DNA from: Marinomonas sp. SBI8L
GTDB taxonomy: Bacteria; Pseudomonadota; Gammaproteobacteria; Pseudomonadales; Marinomonadaceae
DNA length: 64,000 bases
NCBI RefSeq assembly: GCF_001624705.1
Contig: NZ_JSEO01000012.1
Coordinates: 1-64,000, forward strand
Direction: 5' to 3'
Shown here: positions 25,468 through 33,514 of the stretch, in pieces
How the letters are laid out: each line of letters opens with the position of its first letter
How positions within the stretch are numbered: position 1 is the stretch's first letter
The notes under the pieces: model-generated
What the model was told of the DNA's origin: nothing
Seen by the model: the letters and a program-made list of their open reading frames with translations, nothing else
Databases searched by the model: none
Program-made: the position numbers and the translations under genes

Positions 25468-26250
25468 TTAGAAGTGTTTATTAAGAACAGGTAATAGGCT
25501 CTTGAATAAACGTGGGTTTGCGCATAAAACAGTATCATTCACACTTGGTGAGCCTTGGAAATCAGAAAATAGGCAGCCAGCTTCTTTCGCGATGAATAGT
25601 GGCGCTTGTGTTTCCCAATCATATAATTTCATCGCCCATACTGCATCAAGTTTACCAGCCGCAACGTTAGCAAGCATAAGCGCTGGGCAGTCTTGCATCA
25701 TAACGCGTGCGCCTTTTTCAGCAACTTCTTTTAGTGCATTGAACTGGCTAGTAATTTGGCTAGAAAGTTTATCAGTACCTGGGAATTGGCTACCAAGTGT
25801 ACTGTTCTCAATAGAACCAATTGATGATGTGCGAATACGTGAGTTGTTTAAATAAGCACCACGACCTTTACTGGCGTAAAACTCATCACGGGTTGATGAA
25901 TTGATCAGAAGTGCATGCTCAACTTTTCCATTTTCAACATAGCTTATTGTTAGTGCGTGGCCTGAAAGGTTGCGAGAAAATAGGTGTTGACCTTGAATGG
26001 CATCAATAATCCACTCACCTTTTTCGCCTGTTTGCACTTCACCTTGCAAACGAGTTGTAATGGTCTCTGTTGGGTATGCTTTTGCTAAAGTGTGAACGAT
26101 TGTTTTTTCAGCGCCAATACAAATATCTTTGTATGCTTGTTCAGGGTTTTGTCCCTGTTCTTTATCAAACAAGATTTTTTCTTGTACGTGGAGGATAAAA
26201 TCAACTGCAGCGCGAGCTGCTTTTAGAGCGACATTAATTCGAGGTTGCAT
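25468..26250 (-). CDS. suhB: SuhB-like inositol monophosphatase family protein, catalytic residues eroded
   Basis: The 260-residue protein has the IMPase fold and aligns in order with SuhB (MQPRINVALKAARAAVDFI start; LDAVWAMKLYDWETQAPLF and EAGCLFSDFQGS end). However, the metal-binding motifs are changed. The canonical GEESG is replaced around residues 67-71 by RLQGE, the DPLDGT box reads DAIQGQ at 83-88 with the second Asp now Gln86, and the C-terminal WD is WE at 212-213. Phosphatase activity is therefore unlikely. SuhB in E. coli also works in rRNA antitermination with NusA, which does not need catalysis, so that role may remain. It is divergent from trmJ, as in many gammaproteobacteria. 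Confidence 0.88.
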   Translation of the reverse strand: MQPRINVALKAARAAVDFILHVQEKILFDKEQGQNPEQAYKDICIGAEKTIVHTLAKAYPTETITTRLQGEVQTGEKGEWIIDAIQGQHLFSRNLSGHALTISYVENGKVEHALLINSSTRDEFYASKGRGAYLNNSRIRTSSIGSIENSTLGSQFPGTDKLSSQITSQFNALKEVAEKGARVMMQDCPALMLANVAAGKLDAVWAMKLYDWETQAPLFIAKEAGCLFSDFQGSPSVNDTVLCANPRLFKSLLPVLNKHF

Positions 26251-26467
26251 ACAATACCATTACATTTAAAAGAGACGTCAGAAGACCTGAAGTCAATAAG
26301 CTATCGGAAAAGTGTTAAAGAGCGTTTCAGCCGAATTTTGTGAGTTAAATAAGCTCAAAGTGAAAGGCAGAAAGATGGCGCGGATTTTATCCGATTATGG
26401 CGTCTATGACTAGGGTGTTTTGTTTAAAAATTAAACAATACGAGGTTTAATTTCATTTAGTCATTGC

Positions 26468-26495
26468 TTACTCAAGTAAGATGATCTGCTATTAT
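26468..26495 (+). promoter_or_regulatory. Extended -10 promoter before the candidate RNA
   Basis: TGC-TATTAT (26487-26495) is an extended -10 element with a weak -35 (TTACTC at 26468-26473, 16-base spacer). The expected start, about 5-7 bases downstream, coincides with the first base of the RNA closing helix at 26500. Confidence 0.55.
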
Positions 26496-26499
26496 GCCT

Positions 26500-26767
26500 A
26501 GGGAAGCTGAGAATAAATCCTCCCGTCTCAGCGTGTGGATAAAACGCCTGAGATTTAAGGCGAGAGTTACAACTTAATAGTTACTATATTGATAAGGCTC
26601 TCAACTTACTAGATAAGGCTTTTAGGGCACGTCCTTCGGGTCTTTCAGAAAAAATGTCTTCCTGTGTTGTCCCTTCTTGGAAGGGGCCTACATTACGTCA
26701 AAGTGACGCCTTGTTCGACACTTTTTCTGAGAAGACTGAGAAGAGGTGACTTAATCTAAGCTTCCCT
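26500..26767 (+). ncRNA. Candidate structured non-coding RNA, about 268 nt, family not recognised
   Basis: The two ends pair: AGGGAAGCT (26500-26508) with AGCTTCCCT (26759-26767), and the helix continues inward through AGA/TCT and TAA/TTA with only two single mismatches (26500-26516 with 26751-26767). Inside are CGCCT/AGGCG (26545-26562), GAGAG/CTCTC (26562-26602), and a 13-bp helix TCAGAAAAA..TGTC/GACA..TTTTTCTGA (26645-26658 with 26717-26730) that encloses two hairpins, CCCTTC/GAAGGG (26671-26685) and CGTCA/TGACG (26696-26708). There is no T-run at the 3' end, suggesting processing. It does not look like 6S, tmRNA, RNase P or SRP RNA. Confidence 0.55.
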
Positions 26768-26827
26768 GCAAAATGTCATCAAATTTAATTGATTGAAAGT
26801 CATCCAGTGAAAAGAGCATATTTCTAA

Positions 26828-27553
26828 ATGAATAAGGTACGTATTGTATTAGTTAACACTTCCCATCCAGGTAATATTGGCGCAGCAGCTAGAGCAATGA
26901 AAAATATGGGGCTAGCTAGACTGTATCTTGTTGCACCGAAAGTTTTTCCAAGTGATGAAGCTAATAGTCGAGCGTCAGGTGCGACTGACATTTTAGAAAA
27001 TGCTGTTGTTGTAGATACATTGGAAGAAGCTATTGCAGACTGCCAGTTAGTAGTCGGTACAAGTGCTAGAGAAAGGCATATCCCTTGGCCTTTAGTTGAT
27101 CCTAGACAAGCAGCAGATATGGTTCATGAAGAAAGTTTAGAGTCCGCATTTGTATTTGGTCGTGAGGACAGGGGGCTAACAAATGAGGAGTTACAACGCT
27201 GTCATTATCATGTTCATATCCCTTCTGTAGAAAGTTTTAGTTCTTTAAATTTAGGGGCTGCGGTACAAGTGATTGCTTACGAACTTCGAATGCGCCTTCT
27301 TGCACAGAAGGATGCACCTATTGTTGCTTCTAAATGGGATGTACCAGCAGCAACAAGTGAGCAACTTGATCATATGTTAACTCATTTGGAATCCGTATTA
27401 TCTAAAACCGAATTTTTAGATCCTAAAGCACCGCGACAAGTTATGACGCGTTTTAGGCGTCTATTTCAGCGTGCTCAGTTGGATCAACAAGAGGTGGGTA
27501 TGTTAAGAGGTGTATTAACTTCAGTAGATAAACTAGACGAAAAGAAAAACTAA
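26828..27553 (+). CDS. trmJ: TrmJ, tRNA (cytidine/uridine-32-2'-O)-methyltransferase
   Basis: A 241-residue SPOUT-class methyltransferase that adds a 2'-O-methyl group to position 32 of tRNA. The knot motifs are VLVNTSHPGNIGAAARAMKNMGL (residues 8-30), FVFGREDRGLTNEEL and the SSLNLGAAVQVIAYELRMR block, followed by the C-terminal helical dimerisation part. It lies just downstream of the candidate RNA and divergent from suhB. No strong ribosome-binding site is seen. Confidence 0.92.
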   Translation: MNKVRIVLVNTSHPGNIGAAARAMKNMGLARLYLVAPKVFPSDEANSRASGATDILENAVVVDTLEEAIADCQLVVGTSARERHIPWPLVDPRQAADMVHEESLESAFVFGREDRGLTNEELQRCHYHVHIPSVESFSSLNLGAAVQVIAYELRMRLLAQKDAPIVASKWDVPAATSEQLDHMLTHLESVLSKTEFLDPKAPRQVMTRFRRLFQRAQLDQQEVGMLRGVLTSVDKLDEKKN

Positions 27554-27588
27554 GTGCGTGATGAAGAATAAACTTTGCACTCTAAATT

Positions 27589-27629
27589 AATGATTAAAAA
27601 AGGCGCTCAAAGCGCCTTTTTTAATCATT
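27589..27629. terminator. Bidirectional terminator between trmJ and gnd
   Basis: 18-bp arms (27589-27606 and 27612-27629) with core AAGGCGC/GCGCCTT and a TCAAA loop. Confidence 0.9.
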
Positions 27630-27645
27630 TACAAAGAATGAGTAC

Positions 27646-29172
27646 TTATTTTACTTTCGTTTCAGGGCGACCTTCTTGTTGCCAATGAGTGTGAAACTTT
27701 TCACCTCTTGACGAGTCTGCTCTTTCATAGGTATGAGCGCCGAAGTAATCTCTTTGTGCCTGTAAGAGATTTGCTGGCAATACTTCAGAGCGATAACCAT
27801 CAAAATAAGCAAGCGCAGAAAAGAAAGTTGGTGCTGGAATCCCCGACTGTGCAGCTAATACAACTGAGTTTCTTAAACCTACTTGTCTTTCTTCTAATTG
27901 ATCTGCGAAGTAATCAGACAGTAACAGGTTATCCAGTTCAGGCTCTTCAGTAAAAGCGTCTGCAATTTTCTGCAAGAAAGAAGCGCGAATAATACAGCCG
28001 CCACGCCAAATCTTTGCAATATCGACAAAATTGAGCTTCCAATCATACTCAGCTTGAGCTGCGCGCATAATTTGAAAACCTTGAGCGTAAGCGCAAATTT
28101 TTGCACTGTAGAGTGCATCATGAATACTGGCTTCAACATGTTCAGTATTAACGTCCGCAAGGTCTGTTATACCTACAAGAGTACTTGCTGCTTGGTATCT
28201 CTGGCTTGTTAATGTACTCAAAGCTCTTGAGTAAACGGCTTCACTGATAATGCCCGCTGGTACACCCATTTGAGTTGCACTAATGGCTGTCCAACGCCCT
28301 GTTCCTTTTTGACCAGCGCTATCTAATATCAGGTCAACCAGAGGTTCTCCTGTTTTGATATCATCCTGTTGCAAGATATCTGCCGTAATCTCTACTAGGT
28401 AACTGTTTAAAACCCCTTGGTTCCACTTTTCAAATAGTTTGCCTATTTGTTTCGGGCTATAGCCTAAGATGGAGCGTAGAAGATGGTAGGCTTCACATAT
28501 AAGCTGCATATCGGCATACTCGATACCATTATGAACCATTTTTACATAGTGTCCCGCACCATTCGGCCCAAGGTATGCGGTACAAGGCTCCCCATCAAAA
28601 ATCGGCTTGCCAGGTGTTCTGGTTTCGATTGGTTTACCGTCTTCATCCACCTTAGCGGATACAGCTTCCCACATAGGCTTTAAGTATTGCCAAGATTCCG
28701 CGTCACCACCTGGCATTAAAGATGGGCCGAAACGTGCTCCAACTTCACCACCTGATACTGCTGTTCCGAAAAACTTTAGCTGATGTTTATATTCTGCTTC
28801 ACGACGAATGGTATCCGTCCACTGACTATTGCCACAGTCAACAACGATATCATTTGGTTCTAGTCCTGCTTGAATTAAGTTTTGACAAACATCATCAACA
28901 GGTTGGCCTGCTGGAACCAAAAGAACTATCACTCTTGGTGTGACTAGATGACCAAGCATTTCTTTAAGAGAATCACAGCCAATGATTCTTGCTTTTTCTA
29001 CATCTGCTGGACGTTCAGCAATTTCACTTGAAAGTACATCCTCTACTTTCTTAGTGTCTAGATCGAAGCCTGCAACACGATAGCCATGATCGGCTAAATT
29101 GAGGGCAAGATTTTTGCCCATAACACCTAATCCAATAAATCCTATATTGCAGTCCTGAATCATATTAACCAT
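27646..29172 (-). CDS. gnd: 6-phosphogluconate dehydrogenase, decarboxylating
   Basis: About 508 residues. It converts 6-phosphogluconate to ribulose-5-phosphate plus NADPH in the oxidative pentose phosphate pathway. NADP-binding GFIGLGVMGKNLALNL, the catalytic block GAGHYVKMVHNGIEYADMQ and GTGRWTAISATQMGVP are intact. The N-terminal half has a short extra loop before the GPNGAGH block compared with the 468-residue E. coli enzyme. I place the start at the ATG at 29170-29172 (MVNMIQD), since the longer frame begins with TTG and a proline run; another ATG lies three codons further in. Confidence 0.93.
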   Translation of the reverse strand: MVNMIQDCNIGFIGLGVMGKNLALNLADHGYRVAGFDLDTKKVEDVLSSEIAERPADVEKARIIGCDSLKEMLGHLVTPRVIVLLVPAGQPVDDVCQNLIQAGLEPNDIVVDCGNSQWTDTIRREAEYKHQLKFFGTAVSGGEVGARFGPSLMPGGDAESWQYLKPMWEAVSAKVDEDGKPIETRTPGKPIFDGEPCTAYLGPNGAGHYVKMVHNGIEYADMQLICEAYHLLRSILGYSPKQIGKLFEKWNQGVLNSYLVEITADILQQDDIKTGEPLVDLILDSAGQKGTGRWTAISATQMGVPAGIISEAVYSRALSTLTSQRYQAASTLVGITDLADVNTEHVEASIHDALYSAKICAYAQGFQIMRAAQAEYDWKLNFVDIAKIWRGGCIIRASFLQKIADAFTEEPELDNLLLSDYFADQLEERQVGLRNSVVLAAQSGIPAPTFFSALAYFDGYRSEVLPANLLQAQRDYFGAHTYERADSSRGEKFHTHWQQEGRPETKVK

Positions 29173-29679
29173 AAATTTTGATCTACTTTGTGTGGGGGGA
29201 GGGGGATTCAGGTGCAAATTTTACCACGAAGATGTGGTGATATACGTCATATATCAGGGCATGAAATGAAAAAAACTTAATTTAAGTTAAATTTTAAGAA
29301 TTTAAGCGATTTTAGTAACTAAATGCTGACTTTTTGGTCAGAAAAAAGGTAATAAAACATCAAAAGTATAAAAATCATATAAACCAAGCCACAAAAGTAA
29401 TAAAACAACAAAAACGTAAAGAATATAAGTTATAAAAAATATTTTTGATAAATATATTGATCTTTAGATAATTGCTAAATTCTTATATTGATATTATAAA
29501 TCTATATAAATCATATAGTTATATTTGAATTACATTTTTCTTGTAGGTGCTGAAATAAAATAACAAATTGATCTAACAATATTTTTTTTTATATTGATTT
29601 GTTACTATAAAAATCAATAGGCATCAGCACATTAAAAAGACGAACTAAGATTCGTTAAGTTCATAGAGGAAAACTAAAA
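29173..29679. other. 507-base AT-rich divergent spacer between gnd and pckA
   Basis: It is extremely AT-rich with a 5-bp hairpin (CTGAC..GTCAG near 29326-29341) and an 8-bp inverted repeat ATTGATTT/AAATCAAT (29593-29600 with 29611-29618) about 60 bases before the pckA start. The inverted repeat overlaps a plausible promoter (TTGTTACTATAAA). It should hold both promoters. No coding frame. The base composition fits a curved or H-NS-like binding region. Confidence 0.5.
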
Positions 29680-31236
29680 ATGAGTTCGGCAACTGAGCTT
29701 CCAAAGATTCAAAAAAACCTAAATACGCCGGCGCTTGTTGAGCAAGCATTGGCAAATGGAGAAGGGCAACTAGCAGATAATGGCGCTGTAGTCGTTGAAA
29801 CTGGTGCTCGTACTGGTCGTTCTCCGATGGATCGTTTTATTGTTGAAGAAGCGTCTAGTAAAGATTCCATACATTGGGGACCTGTAAACCGCCCTTTCCC
29901 TGAAGCAAAGTTTGCTCCATTGTGGGAACGTGTAGAAACTTATTTAAATGCTAAAAACTCTTATGAATCCAATATTCATGTTGGTGCTGGTGATGAGCAT
30001 TATTTACCCGTAATTATGCGTACCGAAACTGCATGGCATCATTTGTTTGGACGTAATCTATTTATTCGTCCGGAGACTTATAACCCAGCGTCTAAAGGTG
30101 AGTGGCAAATTATTAATGCACCAGGTTTTGTATGTGAGCCTGAGCGTGATGGTACTAACTCTGATGGTTGCGTTATCCTGAACTTTGCAGCAAAAAAAGT
30201 TTTGATAGCTGGTATGCGTTATGCCGGTGAAATGAAAAAAGCGATGTTCTCTGTGCAAAACTATTTGTTACCAGCAAAAGATGTATTACCTATGCATTGT
30301 GCTGCTAACGTAGGTGCTGATGACGATGTTACTCTATTTTTTGGTTTATCTGGCACAGGTAAAACAACCTTATCAGCTGATCCTGAGCGCTTTTTGATAG
30401 GTGATGATGAGCATGGTTGGGGTAAAGATACTGTTTTCAATATTGAAGGCGGTTGCTACGCAAAATGTATTGACCTTTCTGAGAAAAATGAACCTCTTAT
30501 TTGGAAAGCAATTAAGTTTGGCACCATAGTAGAGAATGTTGTATTAGATAAAGAGTCTCGTGTGGCAGATTACGCTGATACTTCTCTTACCCAAAATAGC
30601 CGTGCTGGATACCCTCGTGAACATATTGATAAACGTGCTGCTGGTAACCGTGCCGGTGAGCCAAATGCGATTATCTTTTTAACATGTGATTTGACAGGTG
30701 TATTACCTCCAGTATCTGTTTTGACAAAAGAAGCTGCGGCATATCATTTCCTTAGCGGTTATACAGCTTTAGTTGGTTCAACAGAAATGGGTGCAGGTAG
30801 CGGCATTAAATCGACTTTCTCTACTTGTTTTGGTGCACCTTTCTTCCCTCGTGCTGCTCACGTATATGCTGAGCTATTAATTAAGCGTATTGAAGAGTTC
30901 GGCAGTAAAGTTTACCTAGTAAATACAGGTTGGACCGGTGGTGCTCATGGTAAAGGTGGTAAGCGTTTTAGCATTCCAACGACACGTGCTGTTATCTCCG
31001 CGATTCAAACTGGCGCTCTAGAAAATGCTGAATTAGAGCAACTTGATAAGTTGAATCTTGCTGTCCCTAAGCAGGTTGAAGGCGTTGACTCTGTATTATT
31101 AAACCCGAGAAACACTTGGGAAGATAAAGCTGCCTATGACGCACAAGCACAAGATTTGATTGGCCAGTTTGTTGATAACTTTACTAAGTTTGAAGGCATT
31201 TCTGACAGCATTCTTGCTGCTGGACCGACTCGTTAA
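29680..31236 (+). CDS. pckA: Phosphoenolpyruvate carboxykinase (ATP)
   Basis: The 518-residue gluconeogenic enzyme converts oxaloacetate plus ATP to PEP, CO2 and ADP. It has the P-loop [14 protein letters not shown] at 222-235, metal-site GDDEHGW at 241-247, the TGARTGRSP substrate loop near residues 41-49 and RAGYPREH. Full length compared with the family. GAGGAAAA site upstream of the ATG. Long AT-rich leader and a strong terminator isolate it as a single regulated gene. Confidence 0.95.
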   Translation: MSSATELPKIQKNLNTPALVEQALANGEGQLADNGAVVVETGARTGRSPMDRFIVEEASSKDSIHWGPVNRPFPEAKFAPLWERVETYLNAKNSYESNIHVGAGDEHYLPVIMRTETAWHHLFGRNLFIRPETYNPASKGEWQIINAPGFVCEPERDGTNSDGCVILNFAAKKVLIAGMRYAGEMKKAMFSVQNYLLPAKDVLPMHCAANVGADDDVTLFFGLSGTGKTTLSADPERFLIGDDEHGWGKDTVFNIEGGCYAKCIDLSEKNEPLIWKAIKFGTIVENVVLDKESRVADYADTSLTQNSRAGYPREHIDKRAAGNRAGEPNAIIFLTCDLTGVLPPVSVLTKEAAAYHFLSGYTALVGSTEMGAGSGIKSTFSTCFGAPFFPRAAHVYAELLIKRIEEFGSKVYLVNTGWTGGAHGKGGKRFSIPTTRAVISAIQTGALENAELEQLDKLNLAVPKQVEGVDSVLLNPRNTWEDKAAYDAQAQDLIGQFVDNFTKFEGISDSILAAGPTR

Positions 31237-31267
31237 TGACGTTTTATGCTTAATCAGTTCAATGATT

Positions 31268-31301
31268 AACGAAAAAAGCCGCTTTTGCGGCTTTTTTCGT
31301 T
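31268..31301 (+). terminator. Terminator of pckA
   Basis: 15-bp arms at 31268-31282 and 31287-31301 with core AAAAGCCGC/GCGGCTTTT and a 4-base loop. Confidence 0.9.
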
Positions 31302-31356
31302 ATTAATCGCGCTAAATGGTCTAGTGGTCGTCACCTGCTTGAGTTAGTCTAGATTG

Positions 31357-32121
31357 ATGTTTATTGATAGCCATTGCCATTTAGACTTTATTGATTTTGA
31401 ACCAGACCTTGATCTTGTCATTGCGCGAGCTTATGCCGAAAATGTACAAGCCTTTGTTGTGCCATCAACAAGTTACCAAAGTTGGCAGAGAGTCTGTGAG
31501 TTAAAGACTGCTCGTTCTTCTATCCGAGCTGCATATGGTATTCACCCTTATTTTTTGGCTCAGGAAAAGTTTGCAAACTTAGATTTTTTAGAAGCGTTTG
31601 CAGCTGAAAATGGTGCCATTGCGATTGGTGAGATAGGACTTGATTATTGGCCTGGAAGTGTCAATCATGAGATCCAAAAGCGCTTTTTACTGAGGCAGTT
31701 AGACATCGCGCAAAATTTACATTTGCCTGTGATTCTTCATGCGAGAAAAAGCTATGATGAATTATTACTTATATTGAAAAACTACTCATTAGTTGGTGGC
31801 ATTCTTCATGCTTTTACTGGCAGTGAAGTGCAAGCGAAACGTTTTATAGAGCAAGGTTTGTTATTAGGTATTGGTGGTAGTGTAACTTACCCAAGAGCTC
31901 AAAAGACTAGACGTATGTTAAAGGGTCTATCGGATCAGCAATTTGTTTTAGAAACTGACTCTCCGGATATGCCACTGTCTGGTTTGCAAGGCTTGCGAAA
32001 TGAACCTGTCAATATTACTAAAGTTGCTCATGTTATTGCTGAACTGAGAGAACAAGAAGTGAGTGAGATAGCAGATTATACATCTGTTAATATTATGAAA
32101 TTGTTTAAAAACTGGAATTAG
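31357..32121 (+). CDS. TatD-family metal-dependent hydrolase/DNase
   Basis: About 254 residues. MFIDSHCHLDF at the start supplies the two metal-binding histidines (His6, His8). GEIGLDYW gives the bridging Glu, VILHARKSYDELL and GGILHAFTG the later histidines, and LETDSPDMPL the conserved Asp. TatD proteins are 3'-5' DNA exonucleases or general metallohydrolases. I use the ATG at 31357, one codon after a TTG. No clear ribosome-binding site. It begins a three-gene run with the SDR-like and membrane genes. Confidence 0.88.
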   Translation: MFIDSHCHLDFIDFEPDLDLVIARAYAENVQAFVVPSTSYQSWQRVCELKTARSSIRAAYGIHPYFLAQEKFANLDFLEAFAAENGAIAIGEIGLDYWPGSVNHEIQKRFLLRQLDIAQNLHLPVILHARKSYDELLLILKNYSLVGGILHAFTGSEVQAKRFIEQGLLLGIGGSVTYPRAQKTRRMLKGLSDQQFVLETDSPDMPLSGLQGLRNEPVNITKVAHVIAELREQEVSEIADYTSVNIMKLFKNWN

Positions 32122-32133
32122 AGGAAAGTAGAC

Positions 32134-33003
32134 TTGCCTAACGAAAAAGACATCAATGCCCCAATTAAGATCTTATTGCTAGGTAGCGATACTAATATTG
32201 GTGAAGAGCTTATAAGCTTTTCCGAAGAACTTGCTGAGTTTTCTTTGACTTCTTTAACTCAAGAAAGCTTCTATCAGACTCAATTCTCAGTTGATAGTTT
32301 TAATAAGTATGATGTTGTACTTGATGCGTTAAGTATAGGTGCAAATACAGACGACTTCGCTCAAATAAAAGCCTGTAACGATATGCTGCAAGATGCTGAC
32401 GTTAGCATGTTTATGCTAAGTAGTGTTGAAGTCTTTTCTGGCGATAAGGGGACAGCGTATGACGAGAATGAGGAACCCGACGCAAAATCTACTAAAGGAC
32501 AGCAGCTTGCTGAAATTGAACAACTGGTTTTAAGTGATAGTAATAATATTGTGCTTAGGAGTGGTTGGCTGTTTGGTTGTAAACAGCAAGACTTTGTTGC
32601 CAGTACATTAGCTAAATTAAAACTTGGCGAACCTGTCTTACTTGAGGATGATTTGCTTGGTAATCCAACTCCTATCTCAGATTTAGTGAGGGTTGCATTC
32701 TCTTTGATTAAGCAAAGGCATTTTGGAGCTAAAAACTCAGGCGTTTACCACTATGCTTGTGCTGAAGACATTAGTTGGTTTGGTTTTGGGGAAGCAGTAT
32801 TAACTAATGCATCTCAATTTAATATTCAATTTCAAGCAAGCTTACAAGCAACGAATTCTAGTGAAGCTGAAGTCACAGATTTAACGCTATTAAGAAAGCA
32901 ATCTCTTTCTTGTCGTAAAATTTTTAACCATTTTGGGGTAAAGCAGCGACCTTGGCGAGCAAGCTTAAGGAACTTAGTGAAAGATCTTTATCAAATGAAT
33001 TAG
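32134..33003 (+). CDS. RmlD-like/atypical SDR protein, function unknown
   Basis: The 289-residue protein has an extended-SDR fold resembling dTDP-4-dehydrorhamnose reductase (RmlD): a degenerate Gly motif in ILLLGSDTNIGEEL near residues 13-26, FMLSSVEVFSG near 94-104, and RSGWLFG near 143-149. The catalytic YxxxK is not clear, so cofactor binding may persist without the usual reduction. TTG start at 32134 is backed by GAGGAAAG. Closely follows tatD; the pathway is unknown. Confidence 0.62.
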   Translation: MPNEKDINAPIKILLLGSDTNIGEELISFSEELAEFSLTSLTQESFYQTQFSVDSFNKYDVVLDALSIGANTDDFAQIKACNDMLQDADVSMFMLSSVEVFSGDKGTAYDENEEPDAKSTKGQQLAEIEQLVLSDSNNIVLRSGWLFGCKQQDFVASTLAKLKLGEPVLLEDDLLGNPTPISDLVRVAFSLIKQRHFGAKNSGVYHYACAEDISWFGFGEAVLTNASQFNIQFQASLQATNSSEAEVTDLTLLRKQSLSCRKIFNHFGVKQRPWRASLRNLVKDLYQMN

Positions 33004-33054
33004 TTCTGGCAGACTGAAACTGAACCATTAAGAACGAATAACGGGGCGTTAAAG

Positions 33055-33447
33055 GTGTATAAAATAAATCATAAAATGATATTTATTAGTATATTAACCC
33101 AGATGGCATTTGGTTTTTTCTGGTTAACTGCTGCACCTACTCCACTTATTTCGATTCAACCTGATATTAGCCTAGCATTAACTGCTTTAGCTTGTGTTGT
33201 GTCATTTGTTTATTTTTATGCTTGGTTAATCAGTAGGTTACGTTCAAGCTCTCGTTGGGAGATGGGAGCTATTGCTATTTCATTATGGCTTTTTTGCGTA
33301 TTTCCCAATGTTGTAATTACTCATTTGTTGTTTGATTTAACATTAGATGTGCAAATTTATACTCTAGCTTTTAGTGCTATTGCGACTTTGTTGAATGCTA
33401 TTATACTTCCCTTTTCGCGTTCATCTCGGTCAATTTTTAAAGGTTGA
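33055..33447 (+). CDS. Small membrane protein, function unknown
   Basis: 130 residues with four predicted transmembrane segments (near residues 8-28, 38-60, 70-92 and 98-118) and a basic C-terminal tail, so likely inner membrane. GTG start at 33055; an ATG eight codons on has no better site. No family recognised with certainty. Third gene of the tatD run, followed by a strong terminator. Confidence 0.6.
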   Translation: MYKINHKMIFISILTQMAFGFFWLTAAPTPLISIQPDISLALTALACVVSFVYFYAWLISRLRSSSRWEMGAIAISLWLFCVFPNVVITHLLFDLTLDVQIYTLAFSAIATLLNAIILPFSRSSRSIFKG

Positions 33448-33457
33448 TCCTGAGGGC

Positions 33458-33498
33458 AAACATAAAAAAACCAGCTAAAAGCTGGTTTTTTTATGTTT
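33458..33498. terminator. Bidirectional terminator before fabY
   Basis: 18-bp arms (33458-33475 and 33481-33498) with core ACCAGC/GCTGGT and A/T-runs on both sides; it serves both the membrane-protein gene and the convergent fabY gene. Confidence 0.9.
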
Positions 33499-33514
33499 AA
33501 AGTTTAGTAAGAAG

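Larger units (their letters stand above)
26251..26827. other. 577-base suhB-trmJ intergenic region
   Basis: It contains a 17-base palindrome TGTTTAA-AAA-TTAAACA at 26421-26437, an extended -10 promoter, the 268-nt candidate structured RNA at 26500-26767, and about 60 bases before the trmJ start. No protein-coding frame is convincing. Confidence 0.6.

Noticed and set aside
25502-25855. 117-codon open frame antisense to suhB
   Set aside because: Shadow of a conserved gene; the protein shows no domain.
26500-26767. Identification as 6S, tmRNA, RNase P or SRP RNA
   Set aside because: The diagnostic motifs (for example GAGGAAAGUCC of RNase P, the SRP GGAAG/AGCA loop, the tmRNA tag frame) are absent and the branched fold does not fit 6S.
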